Shown piece after piece: positions 24,541 through 35,583 of a stretch of DNA of 64,000 nucleotides. The position numbers and the translations under genes are program-made. This DNA is from Nymphaea colorata (taxonomy: Eukaryota > Streptophyta > Magnoliopsida > Nymphaeales > Nymphaeaceae), in assembly GCF_008831285.2 (NCBI RefSeq), contig NC_045145.1, positions 62,001 through 126,000 on the forward strand. The letters are read 5' to 3'. A model generated the notes under the pieces. The model saw nothing but the letters and a program-made list of their open reading frames with translations. It did not search any database and was not told where the DNA came from. The first letter of the stretch is position 1; the number at the start of each line of letters is the position of its first letter.

Positions 24541-26784
24541 TGCCTCCTATGGGATGCCGATTCGAGTCAGATATCGGGTAGTCTCTAAATCCTTTGTCAC
24601 ATACGATACTTGAATCATAACTAATTAGTGATTTGGATTAAATCTGTCATCGATTCTGAGTTCAAATTCCAAGCGAACCTGAATCCAAAAACTTATGGAA
24701 CTCCTCTAAATGCACATCTAACTTTTAGTGGTGCACTAAAAGCACAAGTTTAAATTTCTTTGTTTAACAGCATTTTATGTAATACATGCTGTTACTTTAT
24801 TTAAACTTGAACGAGTTATTGTTACCCTTTCAAGGTCAATAACTCACCACTCAAAACAGAAGAAGCATTAAGTCCCCTCGTTCCCCAAGTCTATATGGCT
24901 TTGAGCTACGTACATTAGTAGTGTACCACTGCTCCCTTCCACTTATATACCATACTCCACCACTTGGGAATCGACTAGAGACATGCATCTCCATATGCCT
25001 CAAGCCCGACCGTTTATGCTATGCTAGTTTTGCCCTTTGAAAAAACTTATACCACTGTTTGTAATTATATTAATTGGGATATATCTGATTTTAAGCACGA
25101 GTAATTTCTAATCCAATGGAAGTCCATTCAATTTACGTTGCAACATAGAAAAAAAAAATGGAATTTAGCCTACATAATTGAGCTACGGAAATTTTTACTC
25201 AAAATAGACTTCAATATTGCTAAATTCTAGTTAGGCTCCGGCCATGAGTCATTGCATAAATGACATTGTAGGTGGAAACTGTCCCAAATGAGTTTCACTG
25301 GATAACTTGTCTTGATTGAATTGTCCAGTGGAAAATGAGGCTGGGTTTTCAAACAGTGTTAAGACAAAAACGACAATGACAAAAGCTTGTCCAGGTTCTT
25401 TGAAGAGATAAATCATCGTCAGAACTTGAGTCAAAATTTATTATGAGATGTTTTGTCCACCCCTAGAATGTATATTATTGGCAGCTGAGCTCAAAAGTCA
25501 CTGGAATTGGAACGTCGTCTTCGGTTAGAAAAACAAAACATAATAAAATAAAAAGAAATTTCAAGAAGATTGGAGAATAACTAGTGACATGAAAAACCAT
25601 TTTCACATTGTCATAAAACACAATGTAAGTTTTGCACCACTAATTAAAAAAAAATATGTTTGCCAATAGCTCTAAGTTGTTACTAACTTAAGCTTGTTTT
25701 AACTTGATAAAAATGACTAATAGATGCTTAATGAGGACAAATTATAGATACATTAGTTTGTATTTGCTTAAGGCATGTTTTAAGGGGGTTATGACCAGCC
25801 ATCCATTGGCCAAAATGTAGATGGATATTGTGCTATCCCATCCAAACTTTTGGTACATTGAATTAAAGATCTGCTGCGGAACATGACATTCACACTTGAT
25901 TTTGACGTTGCCAAAACAGCAGTATTAGATTTTTTTATGTATTTATTTTTTTTAAATAGAATTCTGAAAATTGTAAGTTGGGGGTGCTTCTAGGAAAGAG
26001 GGGAAGCATGAATGGAGGAATTCAACTTTTTAATATAAAAAGCTCGTTTAATATAAAAAGCTCGCTCCATGATCACTTATCTTTTTTTTTCATCATTTTA
26101 CTGTTTTTTTTCTTTATTTTCTTCTTTGGAGCAACAGAATGCGAGTTTGTTATTGAAAAGAAATAATTATAAAGGATACTTAAACTTTCAGGTAGCAAAA
26201 AACTTATCAAATTGTTTAAAAAGAAAATCATCCGACCTTTATTCTTGTTCTCTTGTATTCAATTTGATGAAGTAAATAAAAAAGTTCGAAAGTATCTTTT
26301 ACAACCATTTCATCTCCTTTCTTATTGAATCAAACCAATCTTGTAATTGTGAACAAGAGCACGTTTGAGTGGGTATACAAAAATATTTTTGAAATGCATT
26401 TGGTCACTCCAAGTGAAAGTCTGGGTTGGGGTGGCACTTCTTCGGAGTGGGCATCGAAAATATTTCAAAATTCATCTAAAGGGTAGCCACCAAGTAGTAC
26501 TGCTCAGCTTAGTACCCCACTATGCTTCTTAATATTATCTACAAGGCAGCAAGGTTCAAATTTATTGACAGAAAGCAGTGCCTTTATTTGGAAGACTTCT
26601 TCATCTTTTCTTGCAAGTTCTTGTATGTAAAAGATCAACTTAACCTATACGAAGAATTTATGATATATGTACAATTTGTTCATTCATAATATGTTCATTT
26701 ATTTGTATTGGCTAATTTTTTGAAAATTTTGGTTCCAGGTCGCAACAATTGCATGGTTTGGTTTGAAACTTATTTTGTTTGCGG
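24541..26784. other. Non-coding interval
   Basis: Starts with a degraded ATTCGGATT-type repeat (24540-24720). A 20-base unit (TTTAATATAAAAAGCTCG) is repeated at about 26029-26066. Otherwise nothing is recognised. Confidence 0.5.
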
Positions 26785-26862
26785 TAGTCATTCTGTTGCA
26801 ATTCCTTTGGTGCTGGTTCTTTGTAGTCGTTCTGTTGTAATTCCTTTGGTGCTGGTTCTTCC
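26785..26862. repeat. Two-copy 39-bp minisatellite
   Basis: Units starting at 26785 and 26824 differ at only a few bases and share AATTCCTTTGGTGCTGGTTCT. The 39-bp period is 13 codons. A 65-residue minus-strand frame (26712-26909) reads EPAPKELQQNDY twice in a row, but it lacks other support as a gene. Confidence 0.8.
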
Positions 26863-26909
26863 ATATATATGCCGTGTCTTCCAATGCATTTGGCAATACA
26901 AGGATGCAA

Positions 26910-28177
26910 AGGAAAAAAACATGTCTTTTTAATGGTAAGAATTTTTATTCATTCCATATTTTTAGCCACGAAGATATGCTGCCTATGCTAGAAATGATAT
27001 ATAGTAAAGGAACAGTTAAATACTGGCTAACTCGAACTTGCGTGTCAAACTCAAGCCATGCTGCACTTTCCCATAGCATAGGTGACATGATCCAAAGGGT
27101 ATCCTTGGCTTGGATAACAACAGGGGAAAGAAAATTAGAACAGAGGTAACTGCAAAACAAGGGGCCACAACTTACACGGATATTCAGATGGAGAGATTAA
27201 TGGTGCCCTGTGCACCCAGCACCAAGCCCATGACTTGTTTGTTCTTTTTTCATTTTTGTGGGATTTTTTGTCTTCTGCAATCAGGGGCGGAGCTAGATTT
27301 TTTTTCCTTTCAGAAAACACTTAATATATGGTTAACATATTTTCAATTGACTATGAGGCAGATCTCATGGGGCTACTCCATATAATTGGGCCCAAGTTCA
27401 CCCAAGTTTGAACTTTAAATTAAGGTTTGAAAGAGCTGTCGCGTTCATAACCAAAATAACAGCTGAGGTCAAAAATTATGATTCTGATCATCTGGAGTAA
27501 TGAAATTCATGTTTTCCGTGAAATTTACAGTAAAAAACTTGAACATTTCAAGGTTTGGGTCTCAAAATTCTGACTTTTCGATCCGTTTTCTTTAAAATAA
27601 AGTTTCCACTGACATGACTGAATGTGAATCTAAAAGCCAAAACAAACAGTAGGAATGGGAATTCGTTTAAAGATGCTGCTGCTCAGAAATTATATGTTTG
27701 TCCCACCACCATCTTATTGTTTTCTTAGGAAAATCCCAAATACCCAGAAAAGATGGTAGAATGGGAATCAAAATTTGCCCTGTAAATCCAACGCAACCTT
27801 CCAATCTTGGCTCGTATGAGAGTCTGACTAAGTTAGGAATCTAAGCAAGTTTTAGTTACCATCTTCTTGTAAATTTTTGGTCTTTTCTCCTCAATGTTTA
27901 AGAAACCTTTTATGAACGGAGACCTTCCAAAGTCTCAAAGTGTGCATGGAAGCCATGGTTCAAGTCCAATCTATAGGTTTTACCCTTCACAGCCATCATA
28001 AGCGATGAAACTACAAGACTTCCATGAATGAGTCATACTCCTCACAAGTTCCTAGGTACAGTCACAGAGATTGTCTCCATTACCTCACTTTTCTGTTGGA
28101 AAAGTTTATCTACAGCTGCCTTTCTCATAGTTGCCTTATTTCATTGTTCCCTTGCCCATCAAGATCTTGTTGCTTTG
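26910..28177. other. Non-coding interval
   Basis: No gene was recognised. CAGGGGCGGAGCTAG at 27282-27296 is a typical terminus of a widespread plant hAT short-element family. Its partner end was not found. Confidence 0.5.
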
Positions 28178-28342
28178 TGAGAAAACTTAGGGAAGAAAAC
28201 AGAGGAAGGGTGAAAGATCTAGCTGGAGAGAACTTGCTTTTATTGATTCCTTTAAGCAACATATATATATATATATATAATACAAAAAATGGTTATCACT
28301 TACATGATTTTTGGTATACAAGATCATGATAATACCCAATTT
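28178..28342 (-). repeat. LTR-like repeat, downstream copy
   Basis: Matches 29401-29560 base for base over long stretches (TGAGAAAACTTAG.GAAGAAA, GCTGGAGAGAACTTG, TTTTTGGTATACAAGATCAT). On the minus strand this would be the 3' end of a 3' LTR. It diverges after 28342; a 12-base match to the other LTR end recurs at 29133-29144, so the copy may be interrupted by 28343-29132. Confidence 0.6.
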
Positions 28343-29388
28343 CTATCTCTAAAAAAGCTAAAGGTTGCTTTCCAATTACAATTTGGAAGAAATTACATAA
28401 AGGCACATTGAATATTTCAATTTGTTTCTTTAAGCTGCTGGTGCCACACGACTTTCTTCCTCTTGCTACTATATGGTGAATGTCTCGTCGTTTTTAATTG
28501 GTCTAAAATTCTGTTTATGCTGAAATAGATAAATTTTCTATTTTTTTTGGCTTCTAAAAAGAAAATTGAATTTGGGAGCCGAAAAAGAAAACGAAAAAAA
28601 GATATATTTTTGGTAACCCTTGGGGTTTATACTCAATCAGGATAATCCATTGATTGTCTTAGGTAACAAAGTACCGTGTAGATATCATTCTCATCCTGAA
28701 TAGCTGAAAAGCCAAAATGAAAATGAATATTTTATTATAACGAAGTTGAATATTATACACCAGAGATCAGAACTGACAGATTTTTTTGTTTTTTTAAAAA
28801 AAGAGAACCACATCTTCATTTTTCCATATTAATTCAAACAGAGTATGGTAGTGAATAGGAGACGTAACTCCATGTGAAGCAGTAATTTGGAGAGACGAAA
28901 AGAATGGATCTGTTGTGGAAAAAATTGTATTTAGGGGCTTGATTCTTCTAGAAATTCTAAATACGGTCCTCATATTTTCTGTTCTCTTGATACGGGCCTA
29001 ACCCTTTTTTACTATGGATTGCCAAAAGAACCTGTGATTACGACATGGCAAGTTGAAAAGTGTGACCTGCCTTGTCGCACTTTGGTAATACACTCCACGC
29101 TAGTGTAATATCATGTAATTTTTATCAAGATCTGCATAACAATAACGGGAAGAATCCGGAGAGAAAGGTGCCCTTCCCTGACTTCCTTTCCAGCCGTTCT
29201 TTGAAATAATTTGCTGGAGATGAAGCTGTATCAGGCGGCAGAGAGGAAGGACGGCAATGATTCTTCAGGCGATTCTAGCTGTCGAGCAGAAGATTATTCC
29301 AATTCCAGGTGTCTGAAGAACCTCTCTACAAAAGCTTGAATTTTTTGGAGGTAAGGGAAGGGAGCAGTTGATTTCCCTCCCTCATTTT

Positions 29389-29604
29389 GCTCTGATATCA
29401 TGAGAAAACTTAGAGAAGAAAACAGAGGAAGAGTGAAAGATAAAGCTGGAGAGAACTTGTATTTATTGATTCCTTTGAGCAAAATATATATAGTACAAAA
29501 AAAGGTTATCCCTTACAAGATTTTTGGTATACAAGATCATGATATTACACAATTTCTTTTCCAATCCATTAACCACCGAAAATGTAGTCTACATAACAAT
29601 AACA
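29389..29604 (-). mobile_element. TRIM-like LTR with primer-binding site
   Basis: Read on the minus strand, the LTR runs 29604 to 29401 (204 bp), starting TGTTATTGTTATG and ending TTTTCTCA, so it has TG...CA ends. It is followed at once by TGATATCAGAGC (29400-29389), one mismatch from the tRNA-iMet primer site TGGTATCAGAGC. With the partner repeat at 28178 it outlines a short LTR element without coding sequence, as in TRIM elements. No convincing target duplication was seen. Confidence 0.6.
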
Positions 29605-29742
29605 GATCTTGATAAGAGATCTGATCCCTTTTTTCTTGACACTTTACTTATCACGCAGGATTCTGGTTGATTATCTTACACAAAATAGTCTGGCCTCTAC
29701 TCTATATATTGAGAGTCCATCTTCTCTCAAGAACATCAGAGA

Positions 29743-30318
29743 ATGAATAATGAGAAAGCTCCCTTTCCCATGAATGCAGGCATCAAAATTCCGAACCAAA
29801 CCACGTAAGTTGTTTTTTCTTCCATGTTTTAACACTTCTTTCGTAGGAGACTGGTAGTGTGTGCATGCATTTGCTTAGTTATATCTGCACTAGCATATGT
29901 GATGTGTGGTTCTAATACCTCATTCTCACACCTATGCGGTTGCAGTTTGCACACGGGAAGAAGGAGCTGCTGCCGGTGCCTCAGAGGAACAAGCCCGAAG
30001 TATGGCTTAAGAAAACACTGCTGTCACTAGGCCTACTGAAGCATGATAAGCATTCACACTTCGTGACAAATTTTGAAACTGGTGATGTTTTCAAGGAATT
30101 GATTTGTGTCTTCTGCATTTGAGCAGGTCAGCAGGCCTAGAGTGAGCGCTCAAGGATTAAGCACACCTCAGGAAGTGGTGTCAAGCGAAGAGGAAAAGAA
30201 GATAACGCCTCAGTCGGAGGAATTCAAAGTTATGGTGGACACGGTTATCAATCCCAATGCTGGTGTGGCCCACAACAAGCGAAGGCTACCCATCTATGTG
30301 GCTCTAATGGATCCCTGA
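29743..30318 (+). CDS. Doubtful small three-exon gene, unknown function
   Basis: A TATATATT box at 29703 precedes the ATG at 29743. Exon 1 would end at 29804 (AC|GTAAGT), exon 2 is 29946-29999 (after TTGCAG, before GTATGG) and exon 3 is 30127-30318 (after TTTGAGCAG). Exons 2 and 3 join in phase to give a basic, proline-containing stretch (KKELLPVPQRNKPE, then VSRPRVSAQGLSTPQEV) and an end LPIYVALMDP. Good splice sites and the TATA box favour a gene. Against it, exon 1 does not join exon 2 in the right phase, so there is either a frameshift or another first exon. I do not recognise the protein. Confidence 0.3.
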
Positions 30319-30323
30319 ACTCT

Positions 30324-31034
30324 CTCTCTAATTTCAAAGATGCCCCTTTTTTCTTTTTCTTTTGGCATATGATTTTTGCGTGCACTGGCCGGCGCACACA
30401 ACTTGAACTCCTCTTTTGAGTCCACCACCGCCTTCCTCCCTTTTTATAATACCTTTTCTATATTCCTTTATTGTTTTTGACAATTTTTGCAAAATCATTA
30501 AAATTTGTCACTTAATGATATGTTCTGTTTCTCCCTTTATCTAGAAATCGTGCCTTTCCATGTAACGTAAGCAAAAGAATTGGAACTGCCTCATCACTTT
30601 GTCAGATGGGTAAACTTTAAATGTCATTTTCCATCATGATCGCATGTCCAATTGAACCGTTCCAAAAAAAAAAAAACAGATATGGGAAAAAAATTAATCT
30701 GTGATTAAGAAATAGATCACTTGGGATTTAAAAAATAACCCGAGTGGATTCAGATTCAGACTCTGACATATATAAGTATCAGATCGGATATGGATTCAGA
30801 TCTGATTTAGTTTTAAGTAATTACTCATATCCAATGCTCTTACCTTTTGAAAATCTTCTAGATACAGTTCAAAATTCAGATTCGGATTGTGAAACCAGAT
30901 CTTGAATTCAGATTCAGACATGATATCTCTCCATTCTATTAAAATCTGAATTTGAATACCAGTATGTGAATACCTAAAGAAAAGGATATGGTGAAGAGTA
31001 TACCCAATTTAAGTCCAATCCATTGACATCCCCA
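30324..31034. repeat. Duplicated block B (partner at 20.3 kb) with hAT-like end
   Basis: Second copy of the block at 20307-20850. Its second half ends with CCATTGACATCCCCA at about 31020-31034, the reverse complement of a TGGGGATGTCAATGG end. This is close to the TAGGGATGTCA end of the element at 55220-55838. A receptor-kinase shard follows at 31073. Confidence 0.8.
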
Positions 31035-31072
31035 CTTGCAATGAACATTGCTTTAGACATAAAAAGAAAGAA

Positions 31073-31204
31073 AGGCAAGTGGGGGCCGAAGTACTTCTCG
31101 TTCCAATCTCAGACGTCATTGAAGGCCATCTTCTTAAAGAAAGCAATGGTACTGCAACTGAAAGACCTGCTGCTTGGAATGAGCTGTTGGTGATGATGAT
31201 GGAT
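31073..31204 (+). pseudogene. Shard of a receptor-kinase C-terminal lobe
   Basis: Forty-four codons read like part of exon 2 of the kinase pseudogene: ISDVIEGHLLKESNGTATE against ISDVIASHLLNESDTTPTE, and NELLVMMMD against NELLVMIME. Sequence on both sides is repeat DNA. Together with 20854-20901 it shows that at least one more LRR-XII kinase copy has been shredded here. Confidence 0.8.
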
Positions 31205-31780
31205 ACTTATATACTCAGGTTCGAGTTTGGATACGAATTTAAAAAAAGTTATATCCAAATTTGAATCCGAAATCAGATTCCACAATCTGAATCTGATTTT
31301 TTTTCCTCATCCAAAACTGAATCCAAAATCAGATTTCATAATTTGAATCAGATCTAAATCCATCTTTTTCATCCTAATCTGAATCTGAAATCAGATGTCA
31401 CAATCAAAATCCAACCTGAATCCTATTTTTATATTCATAGATGAATTTGAATCTGAATCCATATTTTGAACTGAGTCTGGCTGATTTACAAACTGTAGGA
31501 GCATTGAATATAGAATTTTTATTTAAACCTAAGTCCCATCTGGATCTGATCGGATATTTTTGTATATTTGAATCTCCACTGAATTCGACTGAATATAACT
31601 AAATCTGAATCTGTTCATATATTTATGCATATATGAATCTAAATCTGATCGGATGTCATTTCTTAATTTCAAATCCTATGTGATTTTTTAGTTGATTAGT
31701 AAATTTCTTTTCTTCATCCAAATGTTTTTGGAGCAATTGGCTTGGACATTCAATTCAAATGAGACATATTGACATCCTTA
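31205..31780. repeat. ATTCGGATT-type hAT-like repeat
   Basis: Degenerate runs of GAATCTGAATCC and its complement, ending with TATTGACATCCTTA at 31767-31780, a variant of the TTGACATCCCTA terminus. Non-coding. Confidence 0.65.
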
Positions 31781-31861
31781 GGTTGAAGCTTCCCCACTCC
31801 AACTGACATGTTTCTCCATTATAAACATGGGACGAGTCCAATTGTGTGTGTCATGTGGATA

Positions 31862-32207
31862 GAGCTGTAAAACGAGTTGAGCCAATTCAAGCTCAACTCG
31901 AATTTGCTCTGTTAAGCTCAAGGTTAACTCAAAACTCGCGATTGTAAACAAGTCAAGTTCGAGTTTCACAAAATTGATTTGATTGAACTTGAGTAAGCCA
32001 TTTATCTAGGCATTCTTTTGAATTTTTTCAAACTTCAAACCAAGAAAAGAAATCAGGTCAAATGGGAAACGAACTTAAATGAGTCATGCTCGAGCTGTGG
32101 CTTGGTCTATCAAATGGAGTTCAAGCGGACCTTGTATAGCTAAACTCGTGCTCAAGCCAAGCTGAACGAGCTCAATTTTGACTCGTCCCGAATATAGCTT
32201 TACAAGT
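31862..32207. mobile_element. hAT-like short element
   Basis: Begins near AGAGCTGTAAAACGAG and ends near CTTTACA. The inner arms hold AAGCTCAACTCG and CTGAACGAGCTCAATTTTGA, which are the CGAGC/GCTCG-rich arms of the common plant TAGGGCTG(C/T)AAACGAGC family. GTGGAT flanks both sides as a likely part of an 8-bp target duplication. No transposase. Confidence 0.6.
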
Positions 32208-32785
32208 GGATCAATTGTGTGATTTTGATCTTATTTTTCTTGTAAATTAAATATTTGAGTACTGGTTATGCTATAACTCGCAAAAGAAATGAATGTCAAA
32301 TAATATGCCTTTTGGCTTCTTGAGTCTTACGTAGAAACTAAGCTCTCTTTTTGTGCATTTTAACTGCTAACATGTATCTGTGGGTTTTAGTTTGCTTTCT
32401 TTTGTGTGCTTTTGAAGGGTTGAGTCAACTCTTGGTGAACATCACCCTGTATGTCAGCATGAATTGCAGCTCTGCTGATCTTTCTCCATTGTGCAGATTG
32501 ATTTTGCTTAACAATTGTAGGGGGCCTAATCCCAGCAAGCTGTTCGTGCAACATAAATTATGCTTTTGACTAACAAGTAACACAATCAAATGACACATAG
32601 CATTTCTTTTATTTCTGTTTTGAGAAATTTGGTGGTGATTACTTGCCTCAAATTAATTTCCAAGTTCTTTCATGAATTCAAAAGTTCCAGCATAACTGTG
32701 AAACCATTTCTAAATTAGGTAGTATGCTTAACCAAATACTTGGTTGAACTGTTAAATTTCCATAGAGTAGAATGGAAACTGGGTG
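32208..32785. other. Non-coding interval
   Basis: Nothing recognised. The small frame at 32351-32569 has no supporting features. AGAATGGAAACTGGGT at about 32769-32784 recurs at about 33629-33644, on the two sides of the LINE fragment, and could be a LINE target duplication. Confidence 0.4.
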
Positions 32786-33640
32786 GAAGAGTGATGTTTG
32801 GCAGCAGATGGGATCCAAGATGCTTCTTATAGATTGAGGAGAATATGGGAGTGCCAATCTGGATTAGGATTCCTAATTTGCCAGTAATTTTATGGAATCG
32901 ATGCACTTTCCAATCTATTGCCAGAGCACTATGGGAGAACCGATGGAAGATGACATCCATACTCAATCGATGTCAAGAATGGGGCTTGCAGAATCAGTGT
33001 TCAGGTAGCATTGGATTTCAATCCAAAATCCATGATTGAATTGGAATTGGAAGAGGAAGGAATTGTTCTTCAAGAAATCAACTATGTGAATAACATTAAA
33101 TTTTCCTCCCATTGAAAAACGAATATATACTCATATTACAAGTCGGTGTAGAGTTGATCAATTGGTGGTTTCTTCTCAAGAGGGTGTGGCAAAGAAAGAT
33201 GGGTGGAAGGAATTGAAGATTATCATGATGTCAGGAGAGCTAAGGAATTAACAAAGGAGGGACCCAGATCAAAAGCAGAACCAGAATTGGGGGATAACAA
33301 GTTTTGGTTTCTCCATAGGCAGATGGAAGTTGAAAAGGAACATTAGACCCAGAATGATTGGAATGCAGAGATTGATTTACAGGAGACCAGCAATTGCGGA
33401 TTAACTTGAAGACAACCAGCTCATGGGTGACGAGTAGATAGAGCAGGAGATTTCAATTGATAACAAAAAGAATTGAAGGGGAGAACCGTGACTCCTCATC
33501 AGGTTTGATTCCTTCTCCTCCATTAAAAAACCAATTTTCAGGAGTTTGGATGGAATGAAAACTAGCAAAGAAATGACTGGTTTGGAAGGGTTCACAGTGA
33601 GGACGAACTCAGGGTAGTTTTAGAAGGAGAGAATGGAAAC
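32786..33640 (+). mobile_element. LINE fragment with DUF4283/zinc-knuckle coding remnant
   Basis: Broken frames read MGVPIWIRIPNLPVILWNR and then FQSIARAL. They match the (V/I)W(V/I)RxPNLP...LWN..xxxxIA pattern of the DUF4283 domain in ORF1 of plant LINEs. The zinc-knuckle-like part is better kept in the inverted copy (ACRICVQVALDFNP). Many stops are present. The first about 370 bases are repeated in inverted orientation at 35207-35583. It ends where NB-LRR homology starts. Confidence 0.7.
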
Positions 33641-35187
33641 TGGGTTGAAAAGGTGTTAGTAGAAATTCTCTCGTCGAATGACTTTTGTAGTAAGACTGAG
33701 AAGGGTGGTGCTTCTATTATCTCCATTGTTGGATAGGGAGGGATCGGTAAAACGACTCTTGCAAACATGGTATTTAATGAAATTGAACAACAGTTCGGAG
33801 AACGCAGGTGGTGGGTTTGTGTTTCAGAAAGGCCAAACCATAAGGATTTGGTGCGGCAGATACTTAGGGAAGTGTGCAAGAGTTCTGGAGAAACACTGAT
33901 TGTTCCTTGACTGACTTATGCAAACAATTACTGAACGAATTCTCAAAGTAAAAAATTTTGTTGGTCCTAGAAGATGTATGGGAAATAAAATGGTGGGAGG
34001 AAGAGATAGGGGGAACATTGATGGTGGGTGCAATGGGGAGAAAAATTTTGATTACCTGTAGAAAGAAATATGTGTCGGAGGGGATGGGTGCTTTTTATAT
34101 GCATGAATTACAAGAATTTATTTTCCACCAAAGTTGGTACTTGTTTCTGAAGGAGGACAGAAGAAGATTCAGTGATGCATAAGATCAAATTTATTGGAGA
34201 GGGAATAGTAAAGAAGTGTGGTGGGTTGCCACTTGTGATTCAGATCGTGGGGTCCATGATCCGCACCAAGAAAATGAGTAGGCAGGACTGGAAGTCTGTC
34301 GTGGATAGTAAGATATGGGAATGGAAGACTCCTGCATCCTCATCATCATCCACTGAAATAGGTGGCGATATTCTTCCTGGTCTCATGCTGAGCTACGATG
34401 ACTTGCCATATTATTTGAAGAGTTGTTTTGTGTATTGCTGCATTTATACAAAGGCATGCAATACATTGATCATGCAATGGGTGGCACACGGATTGATTGA
34501 GGTTGGCATAGATGTTAAAGCGACAACAAACCAATACATTGAAGATTTGATAAGGTGGTGTTTGATTGAAGAAATTGATTAGAAGAGCATCAAATTTCAT
34601 GACATTTTGCATGACCTTGCCTTATATATAGGTGGAAGGGAATATGGCCATGACTCTACTACTGACCACACCTGCCATTTGTCATTACTTGGTGTACACG
34701 ATGTAGAGGCACACAAGCATAATACCTTGGAAACAGCAAATAAGGTGTTCACATTGTTGGCTGATTCCAATTCTTACTTGCAGGTTTATATTGAACACTT
34801 GACCAATTTCAAGTGGTTGAGGGTGTTGTCATTGAGGGGATGTGAAATGGATGAGCTGCTAAAGTCCATTGAATACCTTTCACTTGTAAAATATCTCTAT
34901 CTAAGCAATTCTAAGTGAGACAGTTGCCCAGTTCAATCTGCAGACTCTGTAACTTGCAAACATTGGATTTAAATTATAGCAAAATTGAAGAGTTGCCCAA
35001 GGAAATGGGTGAACTCTGCAACTTGAGGTTTCTTGGGCTGACATGGGAATTGAAATTTATAGCGGAAGGCTTGGGGAAGCTTACCAATTTACGGACCTTG
35101 CATAGATTTGTGGTATGCAATGACAAAGGGGACACAAAGGGATGCGATATTAGGGAACTAAAAGTCTTGAACAAACTATAGGGGGAA
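33640..35187 (+). pseudogene. NBS-LRR half of a CC-NB-LRR resistance gene, broken
   Basis: NB-LRR proteins are intracellular immune receptors. Seen in order: P-loop ISIVG*GGIGKTTLANMV with a stop inside it (33734-33736), RWWVCVSERPN, kinase-2 LLVLEDVWE, RNBS-B-like KILITCRKK, GLPL (KKCGGLPLVI), RNBS-D-like LKSCFVYCCIY, MHD-like FHDILHDLA, then a few LRRs (LRVLSLRGCEM, LPSSICRLCNLQTLDL, LPKEMGELCNLRFLGL). Several frameshifts and stops occur and about 20 bases are lost near 34157. There is no CC region upstream; LINE sequence is found instead. Homology to the minus-strand gene at 36.5-41.7 kb stops at about 35187. The missing CC lies nearby on the other strand at 35578-36079. Confidence 0.9.
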
Positions 35188-35206
35188 TCTTTTAGGGAGG
35201 AAATAG

Positions 35207-35583
35207 AATCATCTATACTGACATGTCATATGAGTATATATTCGCTTTGCAATGGGAGGAAAATTTAATATTACTCACATAGTTGATTTCTTCAAGAACA
35301 ATTCCTCCCTCTTCTAATTCCAATTCAACCGCGGATTTTGGATTGAAATCCAATGCTACCTGCACACAGATTCTGCAAGCCCCATCTTGACATCGATGAG
35401 TATGGATGTCATCTTCCATCGGTTCTCCCTAAGGTGCTCTGTTAATAGCTTGGAAATTGCATTGATTCCATCAAAATATTGGCAAATTAGGAACCCCTAA
35501 TCCAGATTGGTACTCCCATATTCTGCTCAATCGATAAGGAGCATCTTGGATCCCATCTGCTGGCAACCATGACTCTTACACCT
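35207..35583 (-). mobile_element. Inverted copy of the LINE DUF4283 fragment
   Basis: Reverse-complement match to 32786-33160, for example CAGCAGATGGGATCCAAGAT, GAATATGGGAGT.CCAATCTG and GAATATATACTCATAT. The minus frame at 35213-35419 keeps GACRICVQVALDFNP, the zinc-knuckle-like motif that follows DUF4283. It fills the gap between the CC fragment (minus strand) and the end of the NBS-LRR half (plus strand). Confidence 0.8.

Noticed and set aside
32351-32569. 72-residue frame with a hydrophobic N-terminus
   Set aside because: The hydrophobic part is irregular and Cys-rich, there is no TATA box at a suitable distance, and the surroundings are repeat DNA.
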